Source: a bacterium
GTDB lineage: Bacteria; Hydrothermota; Tepidihabitantia; B3-TA06
Assembly (NCBI GenBank): GCA_012517375.1
Contig: JAAYVC010000043.1
Coordinates: forward strand, 1-32,546
Length of the DNA: 32,546 bases
Direction of reading: 5' to 3'
Below, in pieces: positions 1 through 9,040 of the stretch. Position 1 is the first letter of the stretch; each line of letters begins with the position of its first letter. The translations under genes and the position numbers were made by a program. The notes below the pieces were generated by a model. The model was not told the DNA's origin, searched no databases, and saw only the letters and a list, made by a program, of their open reading frames with translations.

Positions 1-550
1 CCAATATTGCAACGTGTTTGTTCTTGAATCTGGACTCTATTGCATGTGCGGCGTCTCCTATCACGGCTATACTTGAATATTCTGCCAGGCTTAGGATTTC
101 ACCCATATCACATGGATAGCCATGAAGATGTACGGGGATAATCGCTTTTGTATTTGCAGTAATCTTATCCTGTATTTTCTGCGGAGAAATATTTCCGGTT
201 TCCTCTTGAACATCCGCGAAAACCAATTTTGCATCGTGATGAAGAATGACATTTGCGGTTGCAGGATAAGTCAACGGTGTCGTTATGATCTCATCATCTT
301 GCTTAAGGTCAAGCATAGCAAGCGAAAGATAGAGCGCGGCGGTACATGAATTGACAGCGATAGCGTGTTTTGTACCAGTAAACTCCTCGAACATCTTCTC
401 GAAACGCTCGGTTTTTGGTCCATGACCTATCCATCCTGAGCGCAGCGTATCGACGACCTCGGCAATATCCTCATCCCTTATATCAGGTTTTCCGAATACA
501 AGCAAATCCTTTCGAACAGGGGTTCCGCCTTCTATTGCAGGTTTCAACAT
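1..550 (-). CDS. DegT/DnrJ/EryC1-family PLP aminotransferase, N-terminal part (runs off the left edge)
   Basis: The minus strand reads open from an ATG at 550 to the window edge, giving 183 residues. The start AIEGGTPVR, the phosphate-binding stretch VNSCTAAL (about residues 67-74) and IGDAAHA with the PLP-nitrogen-binding Asp166 are typical of the DegT/DnrJ/EryC1/StrS family, which transaminates keto-sugar nucleotides for surface polysaccharide, or makes antibiotic sugars. The Schiff-base lysine lies further downstream, outside the window. An in-frame TAA a few codons upstream limits the start to this ATG or the next codon, TTG. There is no usable Shine-Dalgarno spacing, but a TTGACG/TAAAAT promoter ends 6 nt before the ATG, so the message is probably leaderless. 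The substrate cannot be told from this part. Confidence 0.9.
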   Translation of the reverse strand, partial: MLKPAIEGGTPVRKDLLVFGKPDIRDEDIAEVVDTLRSGWIGHGPKTERFEKMFEEFTGTKHAIAVNSCTAALYLSLAMLDLKQDDEIITTPLTYPATANVILHHDAKLVFADVQEETGNISPQKIQDKITANTKAIIPVHLHGYPCDMGEILSLAEYSSIAVIGDAAHAIESRFKNKHVAIL

Positions 551-556
551 CCTTCG

Positions 557-584
557 ATTTTAACCGGATTTAGGCATCCGTCAA
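557..584 (-). promoter_or_regulatory. Promoter of the aminotransferase gene, leaderless geometry
   Basis: Minus strand: TTGACG at 584-579, a 16-bp spacer, TAAAAT at 562-557, then 6 nt to the ATG at 550. With transcription starting 6-7 nt after the -10 box, the RNA would begin at the start codon. The spacing matches several other promoters in the window. Confidence 0.65.
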
Positions 585-682
585 CGTTTTTGAGAAGAAT
601 GAAAAGCTTACTTAGCTTCAATCGGCAGGCCGGTTTTTTGATTTTGATTAGGCGAGTTTTACAAGTCGTGATGCAAAACCGT

Positions 683-710
683 TTGACATAACGACAAGAA
701 GGCTTAAGAT
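683..710 (+). promoter_or_regulatory. Promoter of the 717-2810 gene, leaderless geometry
   Basis: TTGACA at 683-688, 16-bp spacer, TAAGAT at 705-710, then exactly 6 nt to the GTG at 717. The predicted transcription start falls on the start codon. The boxes and spacer are the same as for the gene at 2953, which does have a leader. Confidence 0.65.
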
Positions 711-716
711 ATCGTT

Positions 717-2810
717 GTGTCAGTTCTAACTTTTATGCTCTTTATCGTTTGGGGAGGGGAGAGGTCGGCATTTTGTGATTTACCAAGTATCTTGGATTCT
801 TCTTCCAACTATAACTTCAAACTCCTTGACCGCTGGCCTTACGGAACAGGTTTTTCCGTTTTGCTCGACTCGAATACACTTTTCTATACAAACGGTGGGG
901 TGTTGCAGATAGGTCGACTGGATTTATCAGGCAAGGTCTTCTGGCTTCCCGAAATTGTTTTTCCAGGCCTTGCTTATACAATGGTTCGTTCGGACAAGCG
1001 TCTCTATGTCGCGGTAGACGACCAGGGTGTGGCAATTGTCGATATTTCAAATCTAAACGATCCGCAGATCATGAATCTTTTTAAGACAGGCGGAAGATCA
1101 TTCGGTCTGGCCGTTAGGGGTGATACTCTCTACACAGCTTTGGGATCGGCAGGTCTTGAGGTTTACGATTGTTTGGACCCAGCCTCCACTCGTCTTTTGG
1201 GGACTCTACCAGGGTTCAATCTTCGCTCATTGGCCCTCGATGGGGATTTTCTCTTCGCTACAGATGCTTCGATAGGTCTTATTTCCATAGATGTTTCTGA
1301 CCCTGCAACGCCAAGTTCTATTAAAGGGCTTAAACTTACAGGCCAGCATTACGGTCTTGACTACGACAGTCTCAGTCACACCGCATGGGTTTGCTCATTT
1401 GATGGCGGTCTTCACATAATCGATCTTTCAGATCCCTCCGATCCATCGATTGCTGTATCGATCCCTTTGATGTTTGCATGGGCTGTTGATATCGAGCGTC
1501 CTTATGCATACGTTGTTTCTTGGGATGAGTCCCTTTCGGTCCTTGATGCTGGTTCCTATGAGACAATCGGATCAGTATCTCTTGACACTCTTGATGTTAC
1601 CGGTATATGGCCTTACGATGTGAGTGTATCAGGTAGTTACGGATCGATTGCGGGTTTCCTCGGGTCATGGTGGATTTTTGACGCGTTGAATCCCTCGAAA
1701 CCGAATGTAATCGATGGTTATGCAAGAGGCGGACTTTCAGATGTAGTTGCAGCTGACGATCGCTATATTGCATTGGGTTTAGAGGGTTCTAAAGTCGCCT
1801 TCTTCGATAGAGGGAATACCTTATCGCCTCCGAGGATATATCCGACAGCCGACTGGCCAAGGGACGCAGTCATCCATGATAATACATTGTATGTTGCAGA
1901 GGGCTGGGCGGGTCTTGCCTTGTACGATATAAGCGATTTAGACGAAGGTGTAGAGCTTATTTCGCGGTTTTCGCTGGACGAAATTCATGTATGGGCGCTA
2001 GCCTTGAACCTGCCTCATGTCTACCTTGCATGCGGCGATTCAGGTCTAATATCGGTTGATTTGACAAACCCTCTTCTTCCCCAAAAAACGGCAAAGATTT
2101 CCTTTGATGCGAGGGCTTTTTCATTGTGCCTTTTACGTGATTCGCTTTTCGTTGGTTTGGAAGATGCAACAATCGCAGTCTTGAACGTGGTGGATCCTTC
2201 AAAACCAATTCAAGTTGTAAGACAGAATCTGCATGGTAGCGCGTTGGATTTTGACGTTCGAGACAGTATTCTTTATATTGCGGAAGCGAATGAAGGCGTA
2301 GGCATCTATCTCATTGATGATAACAAGTGGAACACTCTTTCGTTGATCCCCATGGAGCATTTTGCTTCTGCCGTTGACGTCTGCCAGGATGTTCTTTTTA
2401 TTGGCGACGGTTCTTTCGGTATCAAAGCCTACAATATTTCAAACCATGCAGCCCCTCAACTTGTAGGAAGCTTTAACACTGGGGGCGAGGTACGTGATCT
2501 TTTTGTCTCAAGCGATACGGTTTTTGTTGCAGATGGTTACGATGGGTATCAAATGCTTCTCTTTCTCGATTTGGGCTGTTCTGATTCTTCTTTGCCTGAT
2601 TGCGGGGATGCGTTAATCCGTTATAACCCTTTTGTCGATATCCTGGAATTCACAAAGCACGTGAACGCAATTCTTTACGATGAGAGCGGAAGGCTTGTAT
2701 CGAAGGTTTCCGGAAACTCATACAATGCAAGACAACTCCAGTCGGGAGTTTACTTTGTTGTTGGTGACGAATGGTGTAAAAAGGTTGTCAAAATGGGAAG
2801 GATCAAATAA
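717..2810 (+). CDS. Secreted LVIVD-repeat beta-propeller protein with type IX-like C-terminal sorting tail
   Basis: A 697-residue protein. The first 20 residues are hydrophobic (VLTFMLFIVWGG) and act as a plausible short signal peptide. The body is built of repeats of the LVIVD kind, for example GVAIVDISNLNDP (about residue 104), GLHIIDLSDPSDP, GLALYDISDL, GLISVDLTNP and GIKAYNISNH, each followed by an uptake of the form G-x-x-x-L/V-x-V. Such repeats fold as beta-propellers. The last 60 residues end in LQSGVYFV plus a basic VVKMGRIK, as in type A sorting domains of the type IX secretion system, so the protein is probably cell-surface or secreted. The GTG start is chosen because a stop lies just upstream and the promoter -10 box ends 6 nt before it; an ATG at 735 is the alternative. 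Binding target unknown. Confidence 0.85.
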   Translation: MSVLTFMLFIVWGGERSAFCDLPSILDSSSNYNFKLLDRWPYGTGFSVLLDSNTLFYTNGGVLQIGRLDLSGKVFWLPEIVFPGLAYTMVRSDKRLYVAVDDQGVAIVDISNLNDPQIMNLFKTGGRSFGLAVRGDTLYTALGSAGLEVYDCLDPASTRLLGTLPGFNLRSLALDGDFLFATDASIGLISIDVSDPATPSSIKGLKLTGQHYGLDYDSLSHTAWVCSFDGGLHIIDLSDPSDPSIAVSIPLMFAWAVDIERPYAYVVSWDESLSVLDAGSYETIGSVSLDTLDVTGIWPYDVSVSGSYGSIAGFLGSWWIFDALNPSKPNVIDGYARGGLSDVVAADDRYIALGLEGSKVAFFDRGNTLSPPRIYPTADWPRDAVIHDNTLYVAEGWAGLALYDISDLDEGVELISRFSLDEIHVWALALNLPHVYLACGDSGLISVDLTNPLLPQKTAKISFDARAFSLCLLRDSLFVGLEDATIAVLNVVDPSKPIQVVRQNLHGSALDFDVRDSILYIAEANEGVGIYLIDDNKWNTLSLIPMEHFASAVDVCQDVLFIGDGSFGIKAYNISNHAAPQLVGSFNTGGEVRDLFVSSDTVFVADGYDGYQMLLFLDLGCSDSSLPDCGDALIRYNPFVDILEFTKHVNAILYDESGRLVSKVSGNSYNARQLQSGVYFVVGDEWCKKVVKMGRIK

Positions 2811-2875
2811 AGAAATCGTTGTTTGGTGCAATATTGCGCCGTTTCTTAGAATGGTTCTTTGTTAATTACCCCCCC

Positions 2876-2903
2876 TTGACAAACCCCGCAAAATCTTTAA
2901 GAT
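2876..2903 (+). promoter_or_regulatory. Promoter of the 2953 gene (with leader)
   Basis: TTGACA at 2876-2881, 16-bp spacer, TAAGAT at 2898-2903. The predicted RNA start is near 2910, giving a leader of about 43 nt that carries the Shine-Dalgarno AGGAGG at 2942-2947. Confidence 0.7.
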
Positions 2904-2952
2904 TGATATATTAAACATCGAATTAAAAAAACAATAGACCTAGGAGGTATTC

Positions 2953-4632
2953 GTGAAAAAATGGATAGGTATTATTATAGTGCTTAGCGTAGTTACCGCC
3001 TTTTCGCAAGCATGGTATATTGAAGCAGTCGATACGCTAGGCAACGTTGGACAGTACGCATCCTTGGCCATTGATGCACAAAACCGTCCTCACATAGCCT
3101 ATTTCTATGCAGACAGCGCCTTTTTAAGATATGCTACATGGAACGGATCGACATGGGAAATGGAGAATGTCGACAGGAACACTGGCGTAGGAGGCGTAGG
3201 CTTGTATGCTTCTCTTGCATTGGGTCCGCTTACTCAAAGACCGCAGATAGCTTATTATGATATGGCGGATGGAGCGCTTAAATGGGCTCATCTCAATGAT
3301 CTCGATCAGTGGGAGTACGGTGTTCCCTTCGTAGGCCTGGATGACGTCGGACAAGGCTGCGATATTGCTATCGGAGTCCAGGGTTCTGATGAGATACCGC
3401 ATTTCGCTTTTTATGATGTCACAACAGACTATCTGCTTTATGCAAGACCCTTGGGCGCTGCATGGTCCCGCGATACGGTAGATACGATGGCCAGTGATCA
3501 AATTTCGATTGCCCTTGATCCATCGGGAAGCCCGCATATAGCCTACTACGCGAACAACGGCACCGAAGGATTTCTCAAATACGCACACCTGGTATCAGGC
3601 GCATGGGTCATCGACACCGTTGATTATATTGCGGCTAATAATCTGGGTCTATATCCAGATATAGTTATTACATCTAATAACATCCCCTACATCAATTTCT
3701 ACGATTCGACCACCAACCGGTTCAAATACGCAAGATGGACTGGTTCCGCATGGACGATAGACGTTATAGATAACTCTCCTGGAACCGGCATGTACGGAGC
3801 CCAGATTCTCGGATCCACATACGTTAGTTATTACGATATGAGTAATGCGGATCTCAAGTACGGTTACTCCAAGACATACCTTTCCTGGCATAATGAGTCC
3901 GTTGACACAACAGGCGACGTAGGACAGTATACATCAATTGCACTAACTCATAAGAAGGATCTTGTATATCCTCATATCGCGTATTATGATGTTACAAATG
4001 GTGACCTCAAGTACGCTACGCGCATCATCAAGGATGTGCTTCCTACCGTTATGGTTGCTCCTCCCAAGATAGTAAGGCCTGATTCAACTTACATTCCTGC
4101 GGTAACCGTTCTAAACCAGGGCAATACGGTCGCGGCATGTTCAGTAACTTGCGTAATCAAGTATCAGGGGCTGGACGTCCATCACAGTGTAAGGATGATC
4201 GACCCTCCTTTGAATGTTGATGAGGAAACCCAGATAACCTTCGATCCATGGACAGTGCTGGGTTACAATGATGCTTGGTACAACGTAACGTTCAGAACAT
4301 GGATGGCCGATGACTCGGTTCCCCAGAATGATTCACTTAGAGATTCAGTGCACGCAACAAATACTGGTATCATTGAAGCGCTTGTCCCTCTCAAACTGGA
4401 CATTGCTGTTTTCGGTAAAGATGTTGTTCTTTCCCTGCCGAATGCTACTCAAGGTGAAGTGTATTTGTTTGACGTCACAGGGAGCCGCAGGATTACCTTG
4501 GAGAGCGGCATTCTCAGTGCCGGGGAACACAAATATTCTCTAGATAAGCGTGCATTGCCCAACGGTGTCTATTTCGTGCGATTCTCATCCCCAGTTGCTA
4601 ATCTTACGCGAAAGGCAATTCTCGTCCGCTGA
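2953..4632 (+). CDS. Secreted seven-repeat propeller protein with CARDB-like domain and type IX-like sorting tail
   Basis: A 559-residue protein starting at GTG behind a strong AGGAGG (5 nt spacing). Residues 1-20 are a clear signal peptide ending in FSQA. Then come seven repeats of about 45-50 residues with the core PHIAYYD-x5-LKYA followed by W and a VD ending (first YASLAIDAQNRPHIAYF, last ALTHKKDLVYPHIAYYD), which suggests a seven-bladed sialidase-like propeller. Residues of about 355-460 (TVLNQGN, VDEETQITFDPW) resemble a CARDB cell-adhesion domain. The end (GEVYLFDVTGSR, LPNGVYFVRF, KAILVR) is a type A sorting domain of type IX secretion. No catalytic residues are recognisable, so a surface binding role is more likely than an enzyme. 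It shares promoter type and tail with the preceding gene but is transcribed on its own and has its own terminator. Confidence 0.88.
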   Translation: MKKWIGIIIVLSVVTAFSQAWYIEAVDTLGNVGQYASLAIDAQNRPHIAYFYADSAFLRYATWNGSTWEMENVDRNTGVGGVGLYASLALGPLTQRPQIAYYDMADGALKWAHLNDLDQWEYGVPFVGLDDVGQGCDIAIGVQGSDEIPHFAFYDVTTDYLLYARPLGAAWSRDTVDTMASDQISIALDPSGSPHIAYYANNGTEGFLKYAHLVSGAWVIDTVDYIAANNLGLYPDIVITSNNIPYINFYDSTTNRFKYARWTGSAWTIDVIDNSPGTGMYGAQILGSTYVSYYDMSNADLKYGYSKTYLSWHNESVDTTGDVGQYTSIALTHKKDLVYPHIAYYDVTNGDLKYATRIIKDVLPTVMVAPPKIVRPDSTYIPAVTVLNQGNTVAACSVTCVIKYQGLDVHHSVRMIDPPLNVDEETQITFDPWTVLGYNDAWYNVTFRTWMADDSVPQNDSLRDSVHATNTGIIEALVPLKLDIAVFGKDVVLSLPNATQGEVYLFDVTGSRRITLESGILSAGEHKYSLDKRALPNGVYFVRFSSPVANLTRKAILVR

Positions 4633-4653
4633 TTGACCGCTTTTTGAATTTTA

Positions 4654-4682
4654 ACCGCCCCTTCGGGGGCGGTTTTTTTTTT
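4654..4682 (+). terminator. Rho-independent terminator after the 2953 gene
   Basis: ACCGCCCC at 4654-4661, UUCG-type tetraloop at 4662-4665, GGGGCGGT at 4666-4673, followed by a run of T to 4682. The T-run points to plus-strand termination. It overlaps the very end of the converging TonB receptor gene by one base. Confidence 0.92.
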
Positions 4683-6835
4683 CAGAAGGATCCACCAATT
4701 CCTGCCATGGGCAGAAACGGTATGCGGCCGTAGCCGTAAATAACAGGTGTTCCTGTAGAATCAATGTATTCTTTAATCCGATATGGGCTTTGCGAGTTGT
4801 AGACGTTTATTACTTCGATGTAGAAGTACGGTGATAGCGGCAGTTCCGGACAGCTTCGCTGAACACGTAAATCCAGCCTGTGATAAAAAGATGAACGTGC
4901 TGAATTAGGTTTGCCAAGTTCACCTTTATCATTAACAGGAGTATAGGGGAGACCGGAATTCAATCGGAAAGAAGCCGTTATGAGCCATCCCTTGGGGAAT
5001 GACTGGTGGAGTCTGATATTGATGTTGTGTCTTTGATCATATTCACCCCAACATAGCTCGACCAAGTCTCCTTCTAGGCGTTTTGTTGCGGATAAAACGT
5101 ATGAAATCTCGGCCTGCAACCCGAAGTTGGTTTTCTTCTCTATTCCGAATTCGACACCTTCAGAAAATCCATAACCGTTGGAATTCCAGCCTGAATCAGC
5201 ATCCAGGAGAGGAAGAAAACTGAGTCGCCGGTAATAGGGTTCCATTCGGATTTGCGTTGAAGTGTCCGGACAAAATTCCAACCAAGCGGAATATTGTTGC
5301 GCCCTCTTGGGTGCAAGTGCTTCAAAACCCGGATTAAGATTATCTAGAGACGGAGGCTCAAAGGAAAAATCTTTCACATAGAAAGAACTGCGGAGAATGC
5401 GATACGGGTGCTGATACGAATCCCGGTAACTTGCTCCTATATTCAGAATTTCAAAAAGGTTCCAAGTTACCGACGCTCTTGGAGCAAGATACAGCCCGGT
5501 GGTCCAGGGAATCCTTTCGAGTCGGCATCCTAGTGAAGCCAGGAATTCAGGGAGAATCTCTGCGCGTATTTCCGCATAGGTACTTGAAGCAAGATAATCG
5601 CTAGCTAAAGAGGTTGCTTCTTTTTTTATCTCTTCTCCGACTATGGTTTCCATTCTCTTATTCGGTCTCCAAACAAGTTCAATGTTACTTGAAAGGGATG
5701 TGTGTTTGAAGGATACTCTAGGAAACAGCAAATCTTTTTCATAACCAAGTAGATGATACGTACAGCTTCCATATATCTTGAAATCAAACGTTTCTCCCGA
5801 ATGCAGATATCCTACTTTACACAGTGAAAGTCTTTCACGAGAAGAGTCTTCGACCTCATAAAATGAATCCTCGCTTTTGTACAGTGAAGTTGATTCGCGA
5901 GAAGAATCGCTGGCTTCGAAAAAGAAATCTTCACTTAACAGGAATCTGGCAGTAAGTCTGTCGTTCTTAGTAATATCGAATCCAAGATTCAAGGCTCCGT
6001 CATAGAAATTGGGATTAAACTCCTTGCCTAGAGAACCAATCTTGATGTAGTAGAACGTTTTTCTGAGAGATAGCGCTATATCGGCAAAGTTGGCTATGGT
6101 GGTCCAGAAGTACCCTTTGAGTGCGATTGCATCATAGACAAAACCTCCTCCTATTTTCTTTATCTCAGGTGTGCATATCAGGGTCACAGAAGACAACGCA
6201 TCATACTGGATAGGGATAGAGGATTTCCATAGAGAAACAGATTCCAGGAAGTCCGAGTTGAATACAGATATTAAGCCGACAAGATGCCACGGCCATGCCA
6301 CTTCAATCCCGTCGTAAAATAAAGGGCTTTCGTCGGTGTCCCCTCCCCTGATAACGGGGGAGCCCGACCACTCGCTACCAGACATTCCCACGCCGGCAAT
6401 AACCGGCATACTCCGTAAAGGGTCATCTCCGAAATTCGCTGGCGTTTTGCGTATATCCTCTTTCTTGAAAACAACACCGGGTTCGGCTCTCTCGATTAAG
6501 GTTTTCTCTGGTAGAACCTTCACTTCGGGTAGTTGTATTGGATTCGTTTTAAGACGAAAATACAGTATTGCAGGATTTGAGAAGTGTAAGTAAACCGTAA
6601 CCGTATCCGGAAGATAGCCTATATGGGACGCTTTAAGAACAAGTTTTTTTTCTTTAGGTGGATTATCAAGTTGAAAAAACCCGAGAGAATCGGTTGTTGC
6701 ACCTATTTGAGTTCCGAGTATCTCAATCGACGCAAGCGATACCGGTAATCTTGTCTGATCGTCAATAACTCTTCCTTGTATTGTCAATGAGAGAAAAAAG
6801 ACATTAAAAAGCTTTAACGCGATTTCGATAAGCAT
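4682..6835 (-). CDS. TonB-dependent receptor with N-terminal carboxypeptidase-regulatory-like domain
   Basis: A 717-residue outer-membrane protein. A signal peptide (residues 1-20, FFLSLTIQG) is followed by a beta-sandwich domain of the carboxypeptidase D regulatory type (GRVIDDQTRLPVSLASIEI to about residue 90, with TTDSLGFF), then a plug (about 115-220, with VIRGGDTDESPLFYDGIEV) and a beta-barrel ending in an aromatic residue, GGSF. This is the SusC/FecA-like layout of the Bacteroidota and related phyla. A TonB box was not recognised. No SusD-like partner is adjacent. The start has AAGGAG 7 nt upstream. It is the last gene of the minus-strand run, 42 nt after the GT2 gene. The substrate is unknown. 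Confidence 0.88.
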   Translation of the reverse strand: MLIEIALKLFNVFFLSLTIQGRVIDDQTRLPVSLASIEILGTQIGATTDSLGFFQLDNPPKEKKLVLKASHIGYLPDTVTVYLHFSNPAILYFRLKTNPIQLPEVKVLPEKTLIERAEPGVVFKKEDIRKTPANFGDDPLRSMPVIAGVGMSGSEWSGSPVIRGGDTDESPLFYDGIEVAWPWHLVGLISVFNSDFLESVSLWKSSIPIQYDALSSVTLICTPEIKKIGGGFVYDAIALKGYFWTTIANFADIALSLRKTFYYIKIGSLGKEFNPNFYDGALNLGFDITKNDRLTARFLLSEDFFFEASDSSRESTSLYKSEDSFYEVEDSSRERLSLCKVGYLHSGETFDFKIYGSCTYHLLGYEKDLLFPRVSFKHTSLSSNIELVWRPNKRMETIVGEEIKKEATSLASDYLASSTYAEIRAEILPEFLASLGCRLERIPWTTGLYLAPRASVTWNLFEILNIGASYRDSYQHPYRILRSSFYVKDFSFEPPSLDNLNPGFEALAPKRAQQYSAWLEFCPDTSTQIRMEPYYRRLSFLPLLDADSGWNSNGYGFSEGVEFGIEKKTNFGLQAEISYVLSATKRLEGDLVELCWGEYDQRHNINIRLHQSFPKGWLITASFRLNSGLPYTPVNDKGELGKPNSARSSFYHRLDLRVQRSCPELPLSPYFYIEVINVYNSQSPYRIKEYIDSTGTPVIYGYGRIPFLPMAGIGGSF

Positions 6836-6877
6836 TATCCACTCCTTTCACTCACATTTCATTCTTTCCTTTTCCTC

Positions 6878-7561
6878 CTATCTCCAAAACAGGTGAAAAA
6901 CGCATAGCTTGACGAAGCGCAGCGTATCCAATAACTTATTAATGTGTGATCGGGGTGATGTGTAAAGGGTCGTAATGGGAACCTCTAACAGCCTGAATCC
7001 TGCCCATAATGCTTTGGCAACAAGCTCTGATTCGGTGTCGAATCGAACCGTAACTAGAGGGACCTTTTCAATAACTTCTGCTGAAATGAGCCTGTAGCCG
7101 CATTGGGAATCCGAAACGGCCCTCCCACCGAAGATTGAAAGCACCATTGATGTCAAACGGTTGACGAACCATCTGTCAAACGGCATACCTTTCATATTAA
7201 ACCGCCGGGTTCCGATTATTAAATCCATCTTTTGCGGATCGGCTGAAAGAAATCTTCCCACTTCGCCGACGTCATGCTGTGTATCGGCGTCGAGAGTGAG
7301 AATCCACCGGTATCCTTTTTTGATGACTTCTTTAAAGCCTGTTTTGTGAGCCGCCCCTTTGCCGAGATTTTTTTTGTGCCGGAGCAAGTTGACATGAAAG
7401 CTGTTAGCCACATTTCCGGTTTCATCGGGGGAGCCGTCATCAACGACCCATATTTGTTCGGGTTTGGCCCCTGATTCAATCAAATCGCTAAGAACTTTCC
7501 CAAGGGTATCGGATGCTTCATAGGCTGGAATCACTATTGCAACATCATCTAATGCTATCAT
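6878..7561 (-). CDS. Family 2 glycosyltransferase (dolichyl/polyprenyl-phosphate sugar synthase-like)
   Basis: A 227-residue GT-A glycosyltransferase. It opens with VAIVIPAYEASDTL, has the nucleotide-sugar Asp pair in VVDDGS (residues 41-42) and the metal-binding DAD in TLDADTQHD (91-93), and a later GTRRF and SQCGYRL acceptor-side region. Length and motifs fit the DPM1/polyprenyl-phosphate glycosyltransferase branch rather than the larger processive enzymes. There is no C-terminal membrane pair; only the last residues (LCVFHLFWR) are hydrophobic. The start overlaps the nfo stop by ATGA, so translation is probably coupled. A role in loading a lipid carrier for envelope glycans is inferred. 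Confidence 0.85.
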   Translation of the reverse strand: MIALDDVAIVIPAYEASDTLGKVLSDLIESGAKPEQIWVVDDGSPDETGNVANSFHVNLLRHKKNLGKGAAHKTGFKEVIKKGYRWILTLDADTQHDVGEVGRFLSADPQKMDLIIGTRRFNMKGMPFDRWFVNRLTSMVLSIFGGRAVSDSQCGYRLISAEVIEKVPLVTVRFDTESELVAKALWAGFRLLEVPITTLYTSPRSHINKLLDTLRFVKLCVFHLFWR

Positions 7562-8412
7562 GCACCGTTCCTTATCGCTTTGACCGTCTTCATATTCTTA
7601 AGGTCTGCCTGGAAATCCGTAGGTGTTTCCATGATTGCAGGTATATGCTTGAGACGGGGATGCCTTATTATTCTTTTGAACGTTTCGATACCTATCTCGC
7701 CCTCTCCTATGTGCCAATGGCGGTCGTTACGGCTTGAAAAAGCGCTTTTGGAATCGTTAAGATGCAAAAGATGCAGTTTGTTGAGACCGACTAGACGGTC
7801 AAACTCCTCAAGGGTATCTGCCAACCCCTCCTCGGTATGAATAGGGTAGCCTGCTTCGAATGCATGTGCTGTGTCCAGGCAGACACCGACTTTGTATGAA
7901 TGCTTAAGGAAATCGAAGATTCTGGCAAACTCTTCGAACTCGCCTCCAAGACGGGTCCCGCCGGCAGAGGTGTTTTCAATAAGCACTTTTACCTTATCGC
8001 CTCTGCCTCCTGCTATCTTGCCGAAGACATAATCAAGAGAAGCTGCAACTTTTCGAATTCCCTCCTCCTTGGTCGAGTTTTTATATGCTCCCGGGTGAAG
8101 AATAATGTATTCAGCGCCAAGCATCGCAGCACGGTCAAGCTCGGCAATAAGAGCGTTCTGGGATTTTTCCAGTAGCTCCCGGTCTGGAGTAGCGAAATTA
8201 GGCAGATAGAATAGATGTACAAAAAGAGGCGATATATCTTTCTTTTTTCTTCTAGTTTTAAATTCGCTGGCATCATCCTCGTCGATTACGGATCTTCGCC
8301 ACTGCTGCTGCGATCCGGTAAATATCTGCATGGTTTCACAACCGAGCGACTTGGCGACCTCGAGGGATTCAACAAATCCGTGCGATATGCTTATGTGAAA
8401 ACCGAACCTCAT
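7558..8412 (-). CDS. nfo: Endonuclease IV (AP endonuclease)
   Basis: A 284-residue TIM-barrel enzyme of base-excision repair that cuts 5' to abasic sites. The trinuclear zinc ligands are all in place: H66, H106 (LHPGAY), E146 (IENTSAGG), D180 and H183 (CLDTAHAF), H217 (LLHLND), D230 and H232 (DRHWHIGEGEIG) and E262 (METP). The N-terminal FGFHIS and length match the family. The start overlaps the recR stop by ATGA and its own stop overlaps the GT2 start in the same way. Confidence 0.96.
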   Translation of the reverse strand: MRFGFHISISHGFVESLEVAKSLGCETMQIFTGSQQQWRRSVIDEDDASEFKTRRKKKDISPLFVHLFYLPNFATPDRELLEKSQNALIAELDRAAMLGAEYIILHPGAYKNSTKEEGIRKVAASLDYVFGKIAGGRGDKVKVLIENTSAGGTRLGGEFEEFARIFDFLKHSYKVGVCLDTAHAFEAGYPIHTEEGLADTLEEFDRLVGLNKLHLLHLNDSKSAFSSRNDRHWHIGEGEIGIETFKRIIRHPRLKHIPAIMETPTDFQADLKNMKTVKAIRNGA

Positions 8413-9017
8413 CCGTTCCCGCTTTCATTCATGAACTCCCTTCCCCTCATTGCCTTTTCAATGGTTACCTCATCGGCAAGACCTATATCGGATCCTACAG
8501 GTATGCCTCTTGCAATACGGCTTACGCGTATACCTGAACCCTTCAGTATCTCTGCGATGTAGGATGCAGTCGCTTCGCCTTCGGTTGTGGCGGAAATCGC
8601 CAGAATCACTTCACGTATGTTTTCTTTCTTTGTTCTTTCAAGCAGTTCCTTTATCCTTAACGAATCTGGCGAAACGTCATCGACTGGCGACAGCACTCCT
8701 CCAAGCACGTGATACTGACCCCTGTAGACGCCGGAATTCTCGATAACGGGTATATCGAAAGCCTCTTCCACCACGCATATTTCGTATTTTTCCCTTGATG
8801 AATCGCTACATATGCGGCATAATACGTCTTCCGTAAGATTCCCGCAGCGCTCGCAGGCATGGGTTTGGATGCGTGCAGCGAGGATGGCTGAACTCAAGCG
8901 CTGCGCTTCATTGTTTCTGAGCTTGAGAATATAGCGTGCGATGCGCTGGGCGCTCTTTTCTCCTATTCCAGGGAGTTCTTTCAGAAGCCCTATGAGTTCA
9001 GAAAGAGAACGGGTCAT
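8409..9017 (-). CDS. recR: Recombination mediator RecR
   Basis: A 202-residue protein, close to the usual 198. It has the N-terminal helix-hairpin-helix (LLKELPGIGEKSAQRIA), a four-cysteine zinc finger (C55, C58, C67, C70), and a Toprim domain with VVEEAFD and ISATTEGEATA, ending in GIPVGSDIGLADEVT. RecR works with RecO/RecF to load RecA on gapped DNA. It follows ybaB by 23 nt in the conserved dnaX-ybaB-recR order. Confidence 0.97.
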   Translation of the reverse strand: MTRSLSELIGLLKELPGIGEKSAQRIARYILKLRNNEAQRLSSAILAARIQTHACERCGNLTEDVLCRICSDSSREKYEICVVEEAFDIPVIENSGVYRGQYHVLGGVLSPVDDVSPDSLRIKELLERTKKENIREVILAISATTEGEATASYIAEILKGSGIRVSRIARGIPVGSDIGLADEVTIEKAMRGREFMNESGNG

Positions 9018-9040
9018 TTTCCATATCGATGTTTGAAAAA

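Noticed and set aside
2810-2847. Terminator after the 717-2810 gene (GGTGC/GCGCC with AAGAAA/TTTCTT outer arms)
   Set aside because: Inner stem is only 5 bp with a G-T pair, the outer arms need a large bulge and the T-run is weak.
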